Shown: positions 26,601-35,045 of the stretch, one piece after another | Position numbering within the stretch: the first letter of the stretch is position 1 | Layout of the letters: the number at the start of each line of letters is the position of its first letter | Source of the DNA: Periweissella cryptocerci | Lineage (GTDB): Bacteria; Bacillota; Bacilli; Lactobacillales; Lactobacillaceae | Reading direction: 5' to 3' | Assembly: GCF_004358325.1 (NCBI RefSeq) | Contig: NZ_CP037940.1 | Coordinates: forward strand, 2,956,652-3,020,651 | DNA length: 64,000 nucleotides | Position numbers and translations under genes: made by a program | Notes under the pieces: model-generated | Database searches by the model: none | Seen by the model: the letters and a program-made list of their open reading frames with translations, nothing else | What the model was told of the DNA's origin: nothing

Positions 26601-29045
26601 TTGTTTAATTATTCTAATTTTTTTAATTTGTTAGCTAGCGCTAGTTCGCCGCCAAGTGCTAGTGATTGGACAGATACGGCTAACAAAGGTCTTGCATATC
26701 TTTTTGGGATAGGCGATGGAAAACCATCAGGTGCGGTGGTTGATTTTTACGAACAATGGAATGGTTACTTAAATTTTAGTAGCGGTTTTTTTAGTATTTT
26801 TAGAAAGCTTTTAGGGATACTTGCGATTGGTTTGTGGGAATTGGTATCGGCGATAGAAAGTGCATTTAATGCACTTTTTAAATTAACTGGTTTTACTGAT
26901 ATTACACAGATAACAGAGTTCAATTCTTGGTACTCCTATTTTTGGGCGTTTGGCTTAGTACTTGGATTGTTTATTTTAGTTATGATGATAGCTTTCAGTG
27001 TGTTCGGTAAACCCTTGAAATATAAAAGCATACTTCAAAACTTGGTAATTGGGTGTCTTGTATGTACTGTGTTGCCAACCACAGTGAACTCAGTAATTTC
27101 TGCTGTTGGAACTGACGCAGTTAATTTTTCAAAGTCTGGTTCTAGTTTAGCTGACCAGGTTGTTTTGCAGAATGTGACGGACATGGTTGTTGTTGCGGGT
27201 AACAATTGGAAAGTTTATGACAATGGAAATCTTATTAGTCCTGACTTGATTGATGGTCAAGTTGCTATACAACCTGATCAAAATCTTGAAACTAATAATA
27301 AAGCTGGTGTTACTGATTCAAGTGATGTTTTAGCTTTACTTCAGCAGTCTGGTGATTTAATTTCCAATAGTGGTGATAACAATATGGTTGGAATGATTAA
27401 TAAAAAGCATGATTCCGCTGGTGCACCGTTTGCAAATGCTTATAAAGCGGGTATGGGGGCGATTAAAAATCCAACAACTATGACAAACGAAGGAACGATG
27501 AAATTTACTAAAATTTTTGATTCGTATTATCCTAGATACAAAATCAATTGGATTGGTATTTACGCTCAATTAATTATTTTTGCAGTTTTCTTTGTGTCGA
27601 TGGGAATTAGGTTGGTAAAATCACTGTTTAATATTGTTGTTATTGAAATTGTAGCTCCAATTGCTTTGTTTCTTGATACTCGTGATAACCGGCACTTGAA
27701 AGAAATTACAACTCAAATATTGGGCGCAATAGCTTCAATTTGGGGTGAAATTTTAGTCATTCGTATTTTGAATCAATTTTTCTCAGTTGCACCTGGTATG
27801 ATAGCAGGTCAAGCTAACCTCGGGATTATTGGTAATTTGTTCGTTACAATTATGCTTTATGCGGGTGGTATATTAGCTGCATTCCAAGGCGTTTCATATA
27901 TTGAAAAACTTACTGGTGTAAGTCAATCACAAGGTGAGTCTCTAGCTGGAACGATGGCTGGTGCCGGCTTGTTAATGCGAGGTGGTGGTTCAGTTATGAC
28001 GGCTACTAGCAGCATTGCTAATTCAGTTTCTCGTGGAGCGTCTAATATTGCTAAGGGAATTGGTGGAGCATTTCAAGCTGCTAAATCTCCTGGGCAGACT
28101 GCTAAGGCAGTTGCTGGTGGTATTAAGGACTCTGCTACTGCTCCTTTTAAGGAGGGGGCTGAGTCGGTTAGAAATTGGGGTTCGGGATCTGAAGGTGGAA
28201 TTGATACTAGTGCACCAGGTGAGGCTACTGTAGCTGATGGTGTTACCAACGTAGCTAGTGATACTGCTGGTAACGAAAATAGCCAAAGCAATACTCAGAA
28301 TAATAATGAAAATCAAAATAATGATGTTGATGAAAATGCACAAAACAGTGCTACTGATTCTAATACGCTTAATCGTGAGACTAAGGAAGAACAACAAAAT
28401 GGGGTTCAACCTGAAAGCGAAACGAATGGAGAGGGTCAAGCTACTGGAATTAAAGATGACAGAAATAGTAGTGATGTAAATCAACCAAGTAATGCAATTA
28501 ATTCGGGAATCCAAGGAAAACCCGAAAATATGGGTATTCCAAGTAGTGAAAATGGACAGTTTAATCGAAATTCGCAATCTGATTCTGGCAACATGCCTAA
28601 CAGTAACCAAACTGATTTTAATTCTAAAACATCTCAATCGCCTAATAACCTTTCAGGTAATAACGGTAAGGGTGGGATTAGTGATTCTGATAAAAATCTG
28701 AATTCAGGTCGTGAAGGTATTTCGACTCAACGTGGTAATAACTCGAATGCAAGCCGTAATAGCGGAATTAGATCTGAACGTGGTAGTATTCAATCGCAAC
28801 AAGCTTCATACGATAGTTTGAGACACAATTCGGGCTCGTCCATTGACCGTTCAAGTTCAATTAAATCTAGTTCTAGTTACATTGATCATAGTCCAAGTTC
28901 AGTTCAAAACCATCGACCTATAGGTGAAGGTATGCGAAATGTTGGTATGTCACTTCAAAATCAAAGCCAGAATTTTAATAAAATGTCCCAAGGGACACAT
29001 ATTCAAGGTGAAAATGAACTGATGGAACATCAAGATGAAGATTAA
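26601..29045 (+). CDS. VirB6/TrbL-like polytopic channel subunit of the type IV secretion system
   Basis: 814 residues from TTG 26601, which follows a strong ribosome binding site (aaggagg). Hydrophobic segments lie at about 70-92, 110-135, 148-168, 315-338, 345-360, 370-392 and 405-430, the polytopic pattern of VirB6/TrsL proteins, with a large extracellular loop at about 175-310. Residues 450-814 are a hydrophilic Asn/Ser/Gln-rich tail of low complexity, probably cytoplasmic and disordered. VirB6 forms part of the inner-membrane DNA path. Single-gene unit, next to the pilin-like gene unit. Confidence 0.82.
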   Translation: MFNYSNFFNLLASASSPPSASDWTDTANKGLAYLFGIGDGKPSGAVVDFYEQWNGYLNFSSGFFSIFRKLLGILAIGLWELVSAIESAFNALFKLTGFTDITQITEFNSWYSYFWAFGLVLGLFILVMMIAFSVFGKPLKYKSILQNLVIGCLVCTVLPTTVNSVISAVGTDAVNFSKSGSSLADQVVLQNVTDMVVVAGNNWKVYDNGNLISPDLIDGQVAIQPDQNLETNNKAGVTDSSDVLALLQQSGDLISNSGDNNMVGMINKKHDSAGAPFANAYKAGMGAIKNPTTMTNEGTMKFTKIFDSYYPRYKINWIGIYAQLIIFAVFFVSMGIRLVKSLFNIVVIEIVAPIALFLDTRDNRHLKEITTQILGAIASIWGEILVIRILNQFFSVAPGMIAGQANLGIIGNLFVTIMLYAGGILAAFQGVSYIEKLTGVSQSQGESLAGTMAGAGLLMRGGGSVMTATSSIANSVSRGASNIAKGIGGAFQAAKSPGQTAKAVAGGIKDSATAPFKEGAESVRNWGSGSEGGIDTSAPGEATVADGVTNVASDTAGNENSQSNTQNNNENQNNDVDENAQNSATDSNTLNRETKEEQQNGVQPESETNGEGQATGIKDDRNSSDVNQPSNAINSGIQGKPENMGIPSSENGQFNRNSQSDSGNMPNSNQTDFNSKTSQSPNNLSGNNGKGGISDSDKNLNSGREGISTQRGNNSNASRNSGIRSERGSIQSQQASYDSLRHNSGSSIDRSSSIKSSSSYIDHSPSSVQNHRPIGEGMRNVGMSLQNQSQNFNKMSQGTHIQGENELMEHQDED

Positions 29046-29063
29046 TAAAAAATAGATTTTTTT

Positions 29064-29097
29064 AAAGACGAAATATGAATAATATTCGTCTTTTTTT
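29064..29097 (+). terminator. Intrinsic terminator
   Basis: Hairpin AAAGACGAA...TTCGTCTTT followed by T7, ending the VirB6-like gene. Confidence 0.85.
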
Positions 29098-29138
29098 GTC
29101 TATACAATTCATGGTTTCTTCAATGGTTTTGGCACCAA

Positions 29139-29176
29139 TACTCTTAAAACTAGCCTCCTAATAAATCTCTTAAAGT
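29139..29176 (+). promoter_or_regulatory. Conjugation-box promoter
   Basis: Box TACTCTTAAAAC (29139-29150), 20 bp, TAAAGT (29171-29176). The distance to the start codon (84 bases) is longer than in most copies. Confidence 0.65.
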
Positions 29177-29234
29177 TAATTTAACGGTTACTCAACCAAC
29201 CGAATAAAATTTTCAAGAATTGGAGGAAAAGGGC

Positions 29235-29537
29235 ATGTTAGATATTATTACTTCAACACTATTCTCAAAGTTTCCTGAATTGAGTCAACATATTTTGGCG
29301 AGCGATCCGTTCACAAAAACTACGACTTTGTTGCAAACGTGGACAGGTCGCGCTCAAGTTATTTTAACCGTTGGTTCAGTGTTAGCTGCGGTTGTAACCG
29401 CAATTGTCTATATATTTTCAGGCGACGAAGGTAAGCGTAAAGTTCGGAAACACTGGTTAGCTATTGCCGTAGCTATTATCGTTGGATTTAGCGCGGCAGT
29501 CGCAATCTCATTCTTACAAACACAAGTTTCGTCTTGA
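29235..29537 (+). CDS. VirB2/CagC-like pilin-type subunit
   Basis: 100 residues from ATG 29235 (ribosome binding site ttggaggaaa; the frame extends back only to a TTG). Two hydrophobic helices lie at about 38-62 (VILTVGSVLAAVVTAIVYIF) and 74-95 (LAIAVAIIVGFSAAVAISFL), with a short basic loop GDEGKRKVRKHW between them. This is the VirB2/CagC topology: two helices hairpinned in the membrane. No classical signal peptide cleavage site is obvious. It lies after the VirB6-like gene and before a large coiled-coil membrane protein and sortase, so it is most likely a channel or pilus-like subunit. Confidence 0.78.
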   Translation: MLDIITSTLFSKFPELSQHILASDPFTKTTTLLQTWTGRAQVILTVGSVLAAVVTAIVYIFSGDEGKRKVRKHWLAIAVAIIVGFSAAVAISFLQTQVSS

Positions 29538-29582
29538 TTAATAATCAAGTATAAGTTTCAAATTTTTCAATCTCGATATTTT

Positions 29583-29603
29583 ATGACCTTATACTAAGGT
29601 CAT
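29583..29603 (+). other. Perfect hairpin upstream of the tRNA-like element
   Basis: ATGACCTTA-TAC-TAAGGTCAT: a nine-base perfect stem with a three-base loop, ending two bases before the tRNA-like 5' end. It is not followed by a T tract, so it is not a normal terminator. It could be a processing or stabilising structure after the pilin-type gene. Confidence 0.5.
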
Positions 29604-29605
29604 TT

Positions 29606-29707
29606 GCAAACATAGCTCAATGGTAGAGCGTCAATGTTCTTTTTTCAAAATGGTCTTTCCCTGATTCCATTTCTTTTGAGAACTAGGTTCGATTCCTGGT
29701 GTTTGCG
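29606..29707 (+). ncRNA. tRNA-like element with abnormal anticodon region
   Basis: The acceptor stem is perfect over seven pairs (GCAAACA 29606-29612 with TGTTTGC 29700-29706). The D arm is intact (GCTC, loop AATGGTA, GAGC; 29615-29629). The T arm is CTAGG, loop TTCGATT, CCTGG (29683-29699). Between them lie 53 nt instead of about 23. No standard five-pair anticodon stem with a seven-base loop could be found; possible pairings are GTTCT/AGAAC and CAAAA/TTTTG. No CCA is encoded. It may be a degenerate plasmid tRNA, or a tRNA mimic recognised by RNase P or RNase Z that cuts the operon mRNA between the pilin-type and the 29753 genes. Confidence 0.6.
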
Positions 29708-29752
29708 TTATAAATTTTAATTTTGTACGAATAGATAGTTTGGAGGAATGTT

Positions 29753-32173
29753 ATGAGCAAGGGTGTAGCAATTAACGACCGATTCTTTTTTAAGATTGGG
29801 TCTGGTATGTGGAGTGGTTTAACTGAAAAAAAAGTAAATAATTTAACGGATGAAGAAGTTAAAGCTGTAGTACTTGAAGCCAATGATGTTCAGCGACAAG
29901 CTAATTTAACACCAATGGATGATTCTAGTCCGTATATTGGTATTGCTGCATTAGAATCATTTATTGGCGTGTTGCGTAAACGTTTTTTACCCAATAAAAC
30001 TATTATTTTAAAAAATTTATCAATTGTTGAGAATTATACGGTTAAAGGTGTACATAAACGTTCTTTCCGTCCAGAATTGGTTTTTGAACTGTTGGACGTG
30101 GAAATTAATAGCGATTTTGTAAATTTAACTAAAACAATTTTTGAGAGTTTATTTAATCTTGACGCTTCTAATTATGATTACGACACTCGATTAGAAGAAG
30201 CTCAGGATATTGAAAAATCATTAGTTGCTAGTATGGGGTCTAGTTACCCAATTGTTGAGTATCCAAGTTTAGAAATCTTCAATCGTGATATTGAGAAGAA
30301 TAATATTGAATTGTATTATTCGTTGGGTGTACATGGTGATTCAATTGATGATGAAGAATATAATCGTAATGATTATTCGGCTGACGTCACTGATAGCACT
30401 GTAACGAATTCTAATCCATTAGCAGATAATGACACCGAAAGTGATTTAAATGCTCGTAGCGATTCTAATAGTAGTTCTCACGACGATTCTGATGATGAAG
30501 ATAATATTTTTGACCTTGTTCCTGAAACTCCGTCTGTTTCTGCCGAAAAAATAAGTGTGGTGTTAGATGATAAAGAAGCGGGAAGTACGAAAGTTGGTAA
30601 ATCATTGAGTTTACCGGTGAAGGACATAAAGTTAATTGATCCTTTAGTTCATAATGTTACTTTGAATTTTAAGAAGTTTGAGATTGATGATTCTGATTTA
30701 AGTAAATACAGCCCTGGGGCTGATGGTGCAATGGACGCACTTTTAAATGAACGTAAGAAGCAGTTAAACGTTGTCATTAGTCAAGCTGAAGAAATTGCTA
30801 CTGTTGAAATTATTAAGAACTTAGCTGCTCAACGAAAGACTTTTGAAGATAATTTGTCTAATAAAATTACTGATATGTTAGCTAAAAATGAATTTTATGA
30901 TGTATTGCAAAAACAAATTTCTGAAGAGTCAAAAGATGAGATTGCAAGACGTTCTAATGCTGCTAATCAAGCATTTATGAATGAGCTTGCTGAACAGACG
31001 GCTATTGAAGATGACCGTCACAAACAGGCTATTGCAAAGTTAAAACAAGTTGCGGATTCATCAATTCAGATTAGTAACGATAAAATAATTGCTGATGTTA
31101 ATCACTCAATGGCAGATGAGTTTAAAAAGCGTGAAGCCCAAAAGCTGAAAGAAAATGCTGATTTAGAGGCTGATTTAACTCAGGAAAGTCGGAAATATGC
31201 TGACCAAGCTATTATAAAAAATCGAACTGCACTTGTTAGTTCGTTTGAAGCTAGTTCCAGTGATTTGTATAAAAAGTTGAATAATGACTTGCAAGATTTT
31301 TCTTCACAGGTTCATGAAAATGAAGCTGGGGCTATTAGTAACCGACGTTTTGAACTTGACGCGCGTCAGCGCATTGAAGAATTTCAAAAGTATGTAGCTG
31401 ATGTGCGGCAAAAATCTGATGACCTGGTATCGAAAAATCAGAAACAAGCTGACCGTATTGCTGAACTTGAAGCTGAAAAAGCCGATTGGTTACGTACTAA
31501 AATGAGTTTGGACAAGTCAAATAGCGGTGAAGGAGTTCTTAAAGATTCAATTGGTTTATTAACTGCTACGACATTAGCAAATTTACAAAAAGATGAAACA
31601 TCTAATATATCTCAAGATACTAATTCAGTTCAAACGAGGGCAAAGCAGTTTCATGTGAAAAATTGGCAAAAGGTTAGTATGGGCGCTGTCTTATTATTGT
31701 TGATTGGTGGTGGTATTGGTGTTAAGTCTGCAATTGATACTAGTAACAAGCAACATCAAGTTGCCCTGACCAAAAACAAGAAACAATTAAACCTTCTTCA
31801 AAAAGCACAATCAGATATGAGTAAACAAGCTTCTAGTACTAAAGCAGAACTTGACGATACAAAAGCTAATTATGACAAAGCTCAATCAAAAGTATCTGAT
31901 TTAACAGATGAGTTAAAAAAATCTAAGGAAAAACCGCCAGTTGTAACGTCAGATGAGAATAAGTTTACGGCATTGGATCAAAGTCTTGAGGCTGGTTCTA
32001 CGGTTATCTATGAACGCAAATTCGCTGGCAAAGATTTGGTTACTGAATCGCGTACTTTGGCTGTAGGCAAGCTTTTTTTAGATACTGGTGCAACTACTTC
32101 AGCAAAAATGGTTGCGTATACGAATGAAGGTCACAACACTCAGTTGCTGAATCTCATAGACTCAAAAAAATAG
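29753..32173 (+). CDS. Large coiled-coil membrane protein of the transfer operon
   Basis: 806 residues. N-terminal globular region (1-200), acidic Asp/Ser linker (about 210-250), long coiled coil (about 310-580; heptad-rich with many Ala, Glu, Lys and Gln), one membrane helix at about 642-662 (MGAVLLLLIGGGIGVKSAI), a second short coiled coil (about 670-715) and a C-terminal extracytoplasmic domain. The ribosome binding site ttggaggaatgtt supports the start. This topology, with a cytoplasmic coiled coil tethered to the membrane, would suit a scaffold of the secretion channel. Family not recognised. It lies between the tRNA-like element and the sortase. Confidence 0.78.
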   Translation: MSKGVAINDRFFFKIGSGMWSGLTEKKVNNLTDEEVKAVVLEANDVQRQANLTPMDDSSPYIGIAALESFIGVLRKRFLPNKTIILKNLSIVENYTVKGVHKRSFRPELVFELLDVEINSDFVNLTKTIFESLFNLDASNYDYDTRLEEAQDIEKSLVASMGSSYPIVEYPSLEIFNRDIEKNNIELYYSLGVHGDSIDDEEYNRNDYSADVTDSTVTNSNPLADNDTESDLNARSDSNSSSHDDSDDEDNIFDLVPETPSVSAEKISVVLDDKEAGSTKVGKSLSLPVKDIKLIDPLVHNVTLNFKKFEIDDSDLSKYSPGADGAMDALLNERKKQLNVVISQAEEIATVEIIKNLAAQRKTFEDNLSNKITDMLAKNEFYDVLQKQISEESKDEIARRSNAANQAFMNELAEQTAIEDDRHKQAIAKLKQVADSSIQISNDKIIADVNHSMADEFKKREAQKLKENADLEADLTQESRKYADQAIIKNRTALVSSFEASSSDLYKKLNNDLQDFSSQVHENEAGAISNRRFELDARQRIEEFQKYVADVRQKSDDLVSKNQKQADRIAELEAEKADWLRTKMSLDKSNSGEGVLKDSIGLLTATTLANLQKDETSNISQDTNSVQTRAKQFHVKNWQKVSMGAVLLLLIGGGIGVKSAIDTSNKQHQVALTKNKKQLNLLQKAQSDMSKQASSTKAELDDTKANYDKAQSKVSDLTDELKKSKEKPPVVTSDENKFTALDQSLEAGSTVIYERKFAGKDLVTESRTLAVGKLFLDTGATTSAKMVAYTNEGHNTQLLNLIDSKK

Positions 32174-32190
32174 AATGTTGAGGTGAGATT

Positions 32191-33009
32191 ATGTTTTTTC
32201 AAAGCTCAAAACAAACAAGAATGGGAACACGAGGCATACGTATTAAATCTCGACGAAGGAGGCGCTTAATTCCAATTATTGTTGCCGTATTGTTGGTGAT
32301 TTTTGCTGGAATATCAACTGTGTGGTCATTACATCCTGAGTACTTTCAAGGTCGGTTAAATCAAAGTATTGTAATGGCTGAAGCTAAACGTCATCCTTTT
32401 GTGAGTGAAGGAAAGGGTAAATATCTAACTAACGTTGATATGCCAACATGGGGAGAATTAGGTAAACTTCGCAAGGACGATTCTGGTTTACGGTTGCGCG
32501 CATATATAGCTGTTCCAAAATTACGAATTGAATTACCAATTTATCAGGGAACTACTAAGTACACCCTGGCAATGGGCGCTGGTACAATGAAAGGAAAGCA
32601 CGATGGGATATTAAATGAAGCTGATGTTCTAGGTGCCTCTAACTATGCGCTTTCTGGACATAATATGGCTGATTACCTGACTTATTTTAGTCCATTTCAA
32701 CGACATATTATGGGAACGTCCCTCGAGGGGTTCAATATATATGTAACAGATGGGAAGTATGTATATAAATATAAACATACGGCAAAATATATTGTTAATA
32801 ATGATGGTGAAGCTAGTGAGTGGATTAAGAATACGAAAGCGACAGATATTAATCCAGTTATTACCCTGGTAACGTGCTTTGAACAGGCACCATACTGGAC
32901 ACACGCACGTAAACGAATTATTATCCGTGGTGACTTTTTGAAAAAGTATGATTTAAATAAGCAAAATGCAAAAAAGCTTTTTAACATTTCACCTGATTTG
33001 GTGAAATAA
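32191..33009 (+). CDS. srtA: Class A-type sortase
   Basis: 272 residues. Basic N terminus (RRRRR), one membrane anchor at about 29-48, then the sortase fold: His 157 in SGHNM, catalytic Cys 229 in TLVTCFE, and an Arg-rich strand HARKRIIIRG with the catalytic Arg. This is a class A pattern with an N-terminal anchor. It is 17 bases after the preceding gene. Its likely substrate is the LANTG-ending adhesin at 39825, so the element carries its own surface-anchoring enzyme. Confidence 0.93.
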   Translation: MFFQSSKQTRMGTRGIRIKSRRRRRLIPIIVAVLLVIFAGISTVWSLHPEYFQGRLNQSIVMAEAKRHPFVSEGKGKYLTNVDMPTWGELGKLRKDDSGLRLRAYIAVPKLRIELPIYQGTTKYTLAMGAGTMKGKHDGILNEADVLGASNYALSGHNMADYLTYFSPFQRHIMGTSLEGFNIYVTDGKYVYKYKHTAKYIVNNDGEASEWIKNTKATDINPVITLVTCFEQAPYWTHARKRIIIRGDFLKKYDLNKQNAKKLFNISPDLVK

Positions 33010-33049
33010 ATAAGATGTGCTGCTGATAGAAAGAATATTATTGTATGGC

Positions 33050-33087
33050 AAAAGTATGCTAATTGTATTTTGATTAGCATACTTTTT
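33050..33087 (+). terminator. Intrinsic terminator (related hairpin family)
   Basis: Stem AAAAGTATGCTAAT/ATTAGCATACTTTT, T5. A compensated variant of the TATGACAA hairpins: both arms changed together. Confidence 0.88.
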
Positions 33088-33096
33088 GTTTGGAAA

Positions 33097-33134
33097 TACT
33101 GTTAAAACAGGTGCACTTCGTAATATGAGAATAT
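33097..33134 (+). promoter_or_regulatory. Conjugation-box promoter
   Basis: Box TACTGTTAAAAC (33097-33108), 20 bp, GAATAT (33129-33134). It drives the multi-HTH regulator and perhaps the Fic module behind it. Confidence 0.68.
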
Positions 33135-33174
33135 TTGATATTTGAAACAATAAAATTAATTAAGTGGTGGAAAC

Positions 33175-33822
33175 ATGTCAAATTCTCATATTACAAAAGA
33201 ACTGCTTGAATATTTGAATGAGCAGGATTTTACGTATCAACAAATAGCCGATTTTTTAAATACTGAACGATCAAAAATTGGTGCACTAATGGTGACGTAT
33301 GAAGTACATGGTGCGGATACTCTTTTTTCAAAGGTGGAATTGGAAAAATTTCATCGTATGGTTTTCTTGAATAGTTCAAGTCAAGCGATTGCTAAGGAGT
33401 TTGGACTTTCAACTTTTGTCATACGTCAACGTATTAAATCGTTAAAGTTGCGATCGAATGCTAAGCTTGATTCAGTAGTTTTCTCTAATCAGATTATGAA
33501 ACGTATCACGGAGGGCGCTGGTATCAATAAAATAGCACTTGAATTAAACGTTTCAAATATGCGCGTGTTTAGATTTTTGATTAAGGAAAAGGTTATTCGT
33601 GACCACCCTTTAGTGATTACAGATGAGGATGCAGATTTTGAGTTACTACAAGAGGCAGTTGTACTTGAGCTAACTCGTAATAATTATTCATTCGTTGTCA
33701 TTAGTGTTGATAAATTACGTGAGATGTTACGTGCCGATAGTAATGTAGGTGAGATGGCTGCCTATTTTAATACTAGTCAAGCACGTATTCGGGCAGTTAT
33801 TCGAGCATATAAGTTGGGTTAG
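33175..33822 (+). CDS. Multi-helix-turn-helix DNA-binding protein
   Basis: 215 residues containing four helix-turn-helix-like units: QQIADFLNTERSKIGALM (about 22-40), QAIAKEFGLSTFVIRQRI (about 73-90), NKIALELNVSNMRVFRFL (about 120-137) and GEMAAYFNTSQARIRAVI (about 194-211). There is no catalytic or sensor domain. Such an array suggests binding to an extended DNA site. Because the gene lies behind a copy of the conjugation box, it is a candidate regulator of the eleven-box regulon with autocontrol. That link is inference; it could also serve replication or oriT binding. Confidence 0.75.
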   Translation: MSNSHITKELLEYLNEQDFTYQQIADFLNTERSKIGALMVTYEVHGADTLFSKVELEKFHRMVFLNSSSQAIAKEFGLSTFVIRQRIKSLKLRSNAKLDSVVFSNQIMKRITEGAGINKIALELNVSNMRVFRFLIKEKVIRDHPLVITDEDADFELLQEAVVLELTRNNYSFVVISVDKLREMLRADSNVGEMAAYFNTSQARIRAVIRAYKLG

Positions 33823-33952
33823 AATAATATGGAAAAAGTATTCCGTTTGGCTGGTAAAAGAAAGCGTTAGAGGAATTAAATCGAAGTATTGTAATTTGAC
33901 TGCATTTTATAAGTATACGGAGTATAATATACTTATAGGGTGGTGTAAAATT

Positions 33953-34159
33953 ATGAGAAAGAAAATTAGCAAAAATGGTACTTCAGCTACGATAACATTG
34001 TCTCCAGACGAATTACGCGTTTTAGGCGTGCAGATTGGGGATTCAGTTAGTTTAGTTGAAGAAGTGGACGGGTTACATATTTTAAAAGTGAGTCCTGCTG
34101 AAGATATGACCTGGGATGAAAAAATGAAAATACTGAAGGGGCTAAGTACAAAAAAATGA
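33953..34159 (+). CDS. AbrB/MazE-type antitoxin
   Basis: 68 residues from ATG 33953. A swapped-hairpin AbrB motif is visible: MRKKISKNGTSATITLSPDE... LGVQIGDSVSLVEE. The C-terminal half (EDMTWDEKMKILKGL) would contact a toxin. It overlaps the following Fic gene by four bases. The upstream sequence has palindromic AT-rich stretches (AAGTATAC...TATAATATACTTAT, 33912-33937), suited to autorepression. A MazE-like protein next to a Fic rather than a MazF toxin is a less common pairing. Confidence 0.8.
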   Translation: MRKKISKNGTSATITLSPDELRVLGVQIGDSVSLVEEVDGLHILKVSPAEDMTWDEKMKILKGLSTKK

Positions 34160-34953
34160 CTATTACGCGTGGTGAGTTTCAAGACATCGTTGCAGAAACA
34201 AATATTTTAAAACCAGAATATGCTTTAAATACGCTTGTCCGTATGGCTCATCACTCAAGCGCAATTGAAGGAAATACGTTATCGCTGAGTGATACTATTT
34301 CTGTGCTTGTTGATGAAATGACTCCTAACGGATCGAAGTCTTTACGTGAGTTGTATGAAGTTGCTAATCACCGTGAGGCGATGGGAGATGTGTTGAATAA
34401 GATTGCTTCTGGTGAACCTATGGATTTGAATTTTATTAAATTAATTCAGTTTGATTTGGTAAATCATATTCGTGATGACGCTGGTGAGTTTAAGACGCAG
34501 CAAAATATCGTGTTGGGAGCGAATTTTATACCTGCCACTCCCGGTGAGACCCCATTTCGGTTAATGCAGTGGGTTGATAATTATAATTACCAGTTAGAAA
34601 ATGTTAGTGATGAGTTTTTTCCAAGCGTAGTTGCTCAACAGCATATTGATTTTGAAAAAATTCATCCATTCCCCGATGGAAATGGGCGAACAGGTAGAAT
34701 GTTATTACTTTACGCAACTTTGAAAAGACTTCAAAATCCTGTAATTATAGAAGTGAATCAAAGAAACGAATATATCAATTTATTGAAAAATGAAGATTCT
34801 GAAAATTTAGGCAAAATGATTGTTAACTCCGTTATTAATGAATCAATAATTAAATCTAGTTTTGATTTACCACAACAAGGTGTTAACAATACGTTGAATA
34901 ATAATGAACATTTCAGTGGTACAAAAGCTAGCTCCAAAAAGCCTAAAAGGTAA
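34156..34953 (+). CDS. Fic-family AMP transferase (Fic 1)
   Basis: 265 residues. The Fic core motif HPFPDGNGRTGR is complete at about 170-181 (catalytic His 170, Asp for Mg, GNGR for the phosphates). An N-terminal inhibitory helix motif SSAIEGN (about 34-40, Glu 38) makes it class II, self-inhibited. Such enzymes transfer AMP from ATP to target proteins. It is coupled to the AbrB/MazE-type antitoxin (four-base overlap), so the pair is a candidate toxin-antitoxin or host-modulating module. Confidence 0.92.
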   Translation: MTITRGEFQDIVAETNILKPEYALNTLVRMAHHSSAIEGNTLSLSDTISVLVDEMTPNGSKSLRELYEVANHREAMGDVLNKIASGEPMDLNFIKLIQFDLVNHIRDDAGEFKTQQNIVLGANFIPATPGETPFRLMQWVDNYNYQLENVSDEFFPSVVAQQHIDFEKIHPFPDGNGRTGRMLLLYATLKRLQNPVIIEVNQRNEYINLLKNEDSENLGKMIVNSVINESIIKSSFDLPQQGVNNTLNNNEHFSGTKASSKKPKR

Positions 34954-35045
34954 CAATAATTTATAGGTTGACTCATGAAAAATAGGTTTTTCTATTATAC
35001 ATTTCTGCACTACTGGCGCAGTCGATAGAATGAAAGCGGTGCAAC

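Noticed and set aside
28023..28637. 204-residue frame on the minus strand inside the VirB6-like gene
   Set aside because: It is a shadow of the repetitive Asn/Ser-rich coding tail; no start site, composition typical of antisense of low-complexity DNA.
29606..29707. Ordinary functional tRNA
   Set aside because: No standard anticodon stem-loop and no assignable anticodon despite perfect other arms.
33175..33822. Sigma factor
   Set aside because: No sigma region 2 or 4 signature; it is an array of small HTH units.
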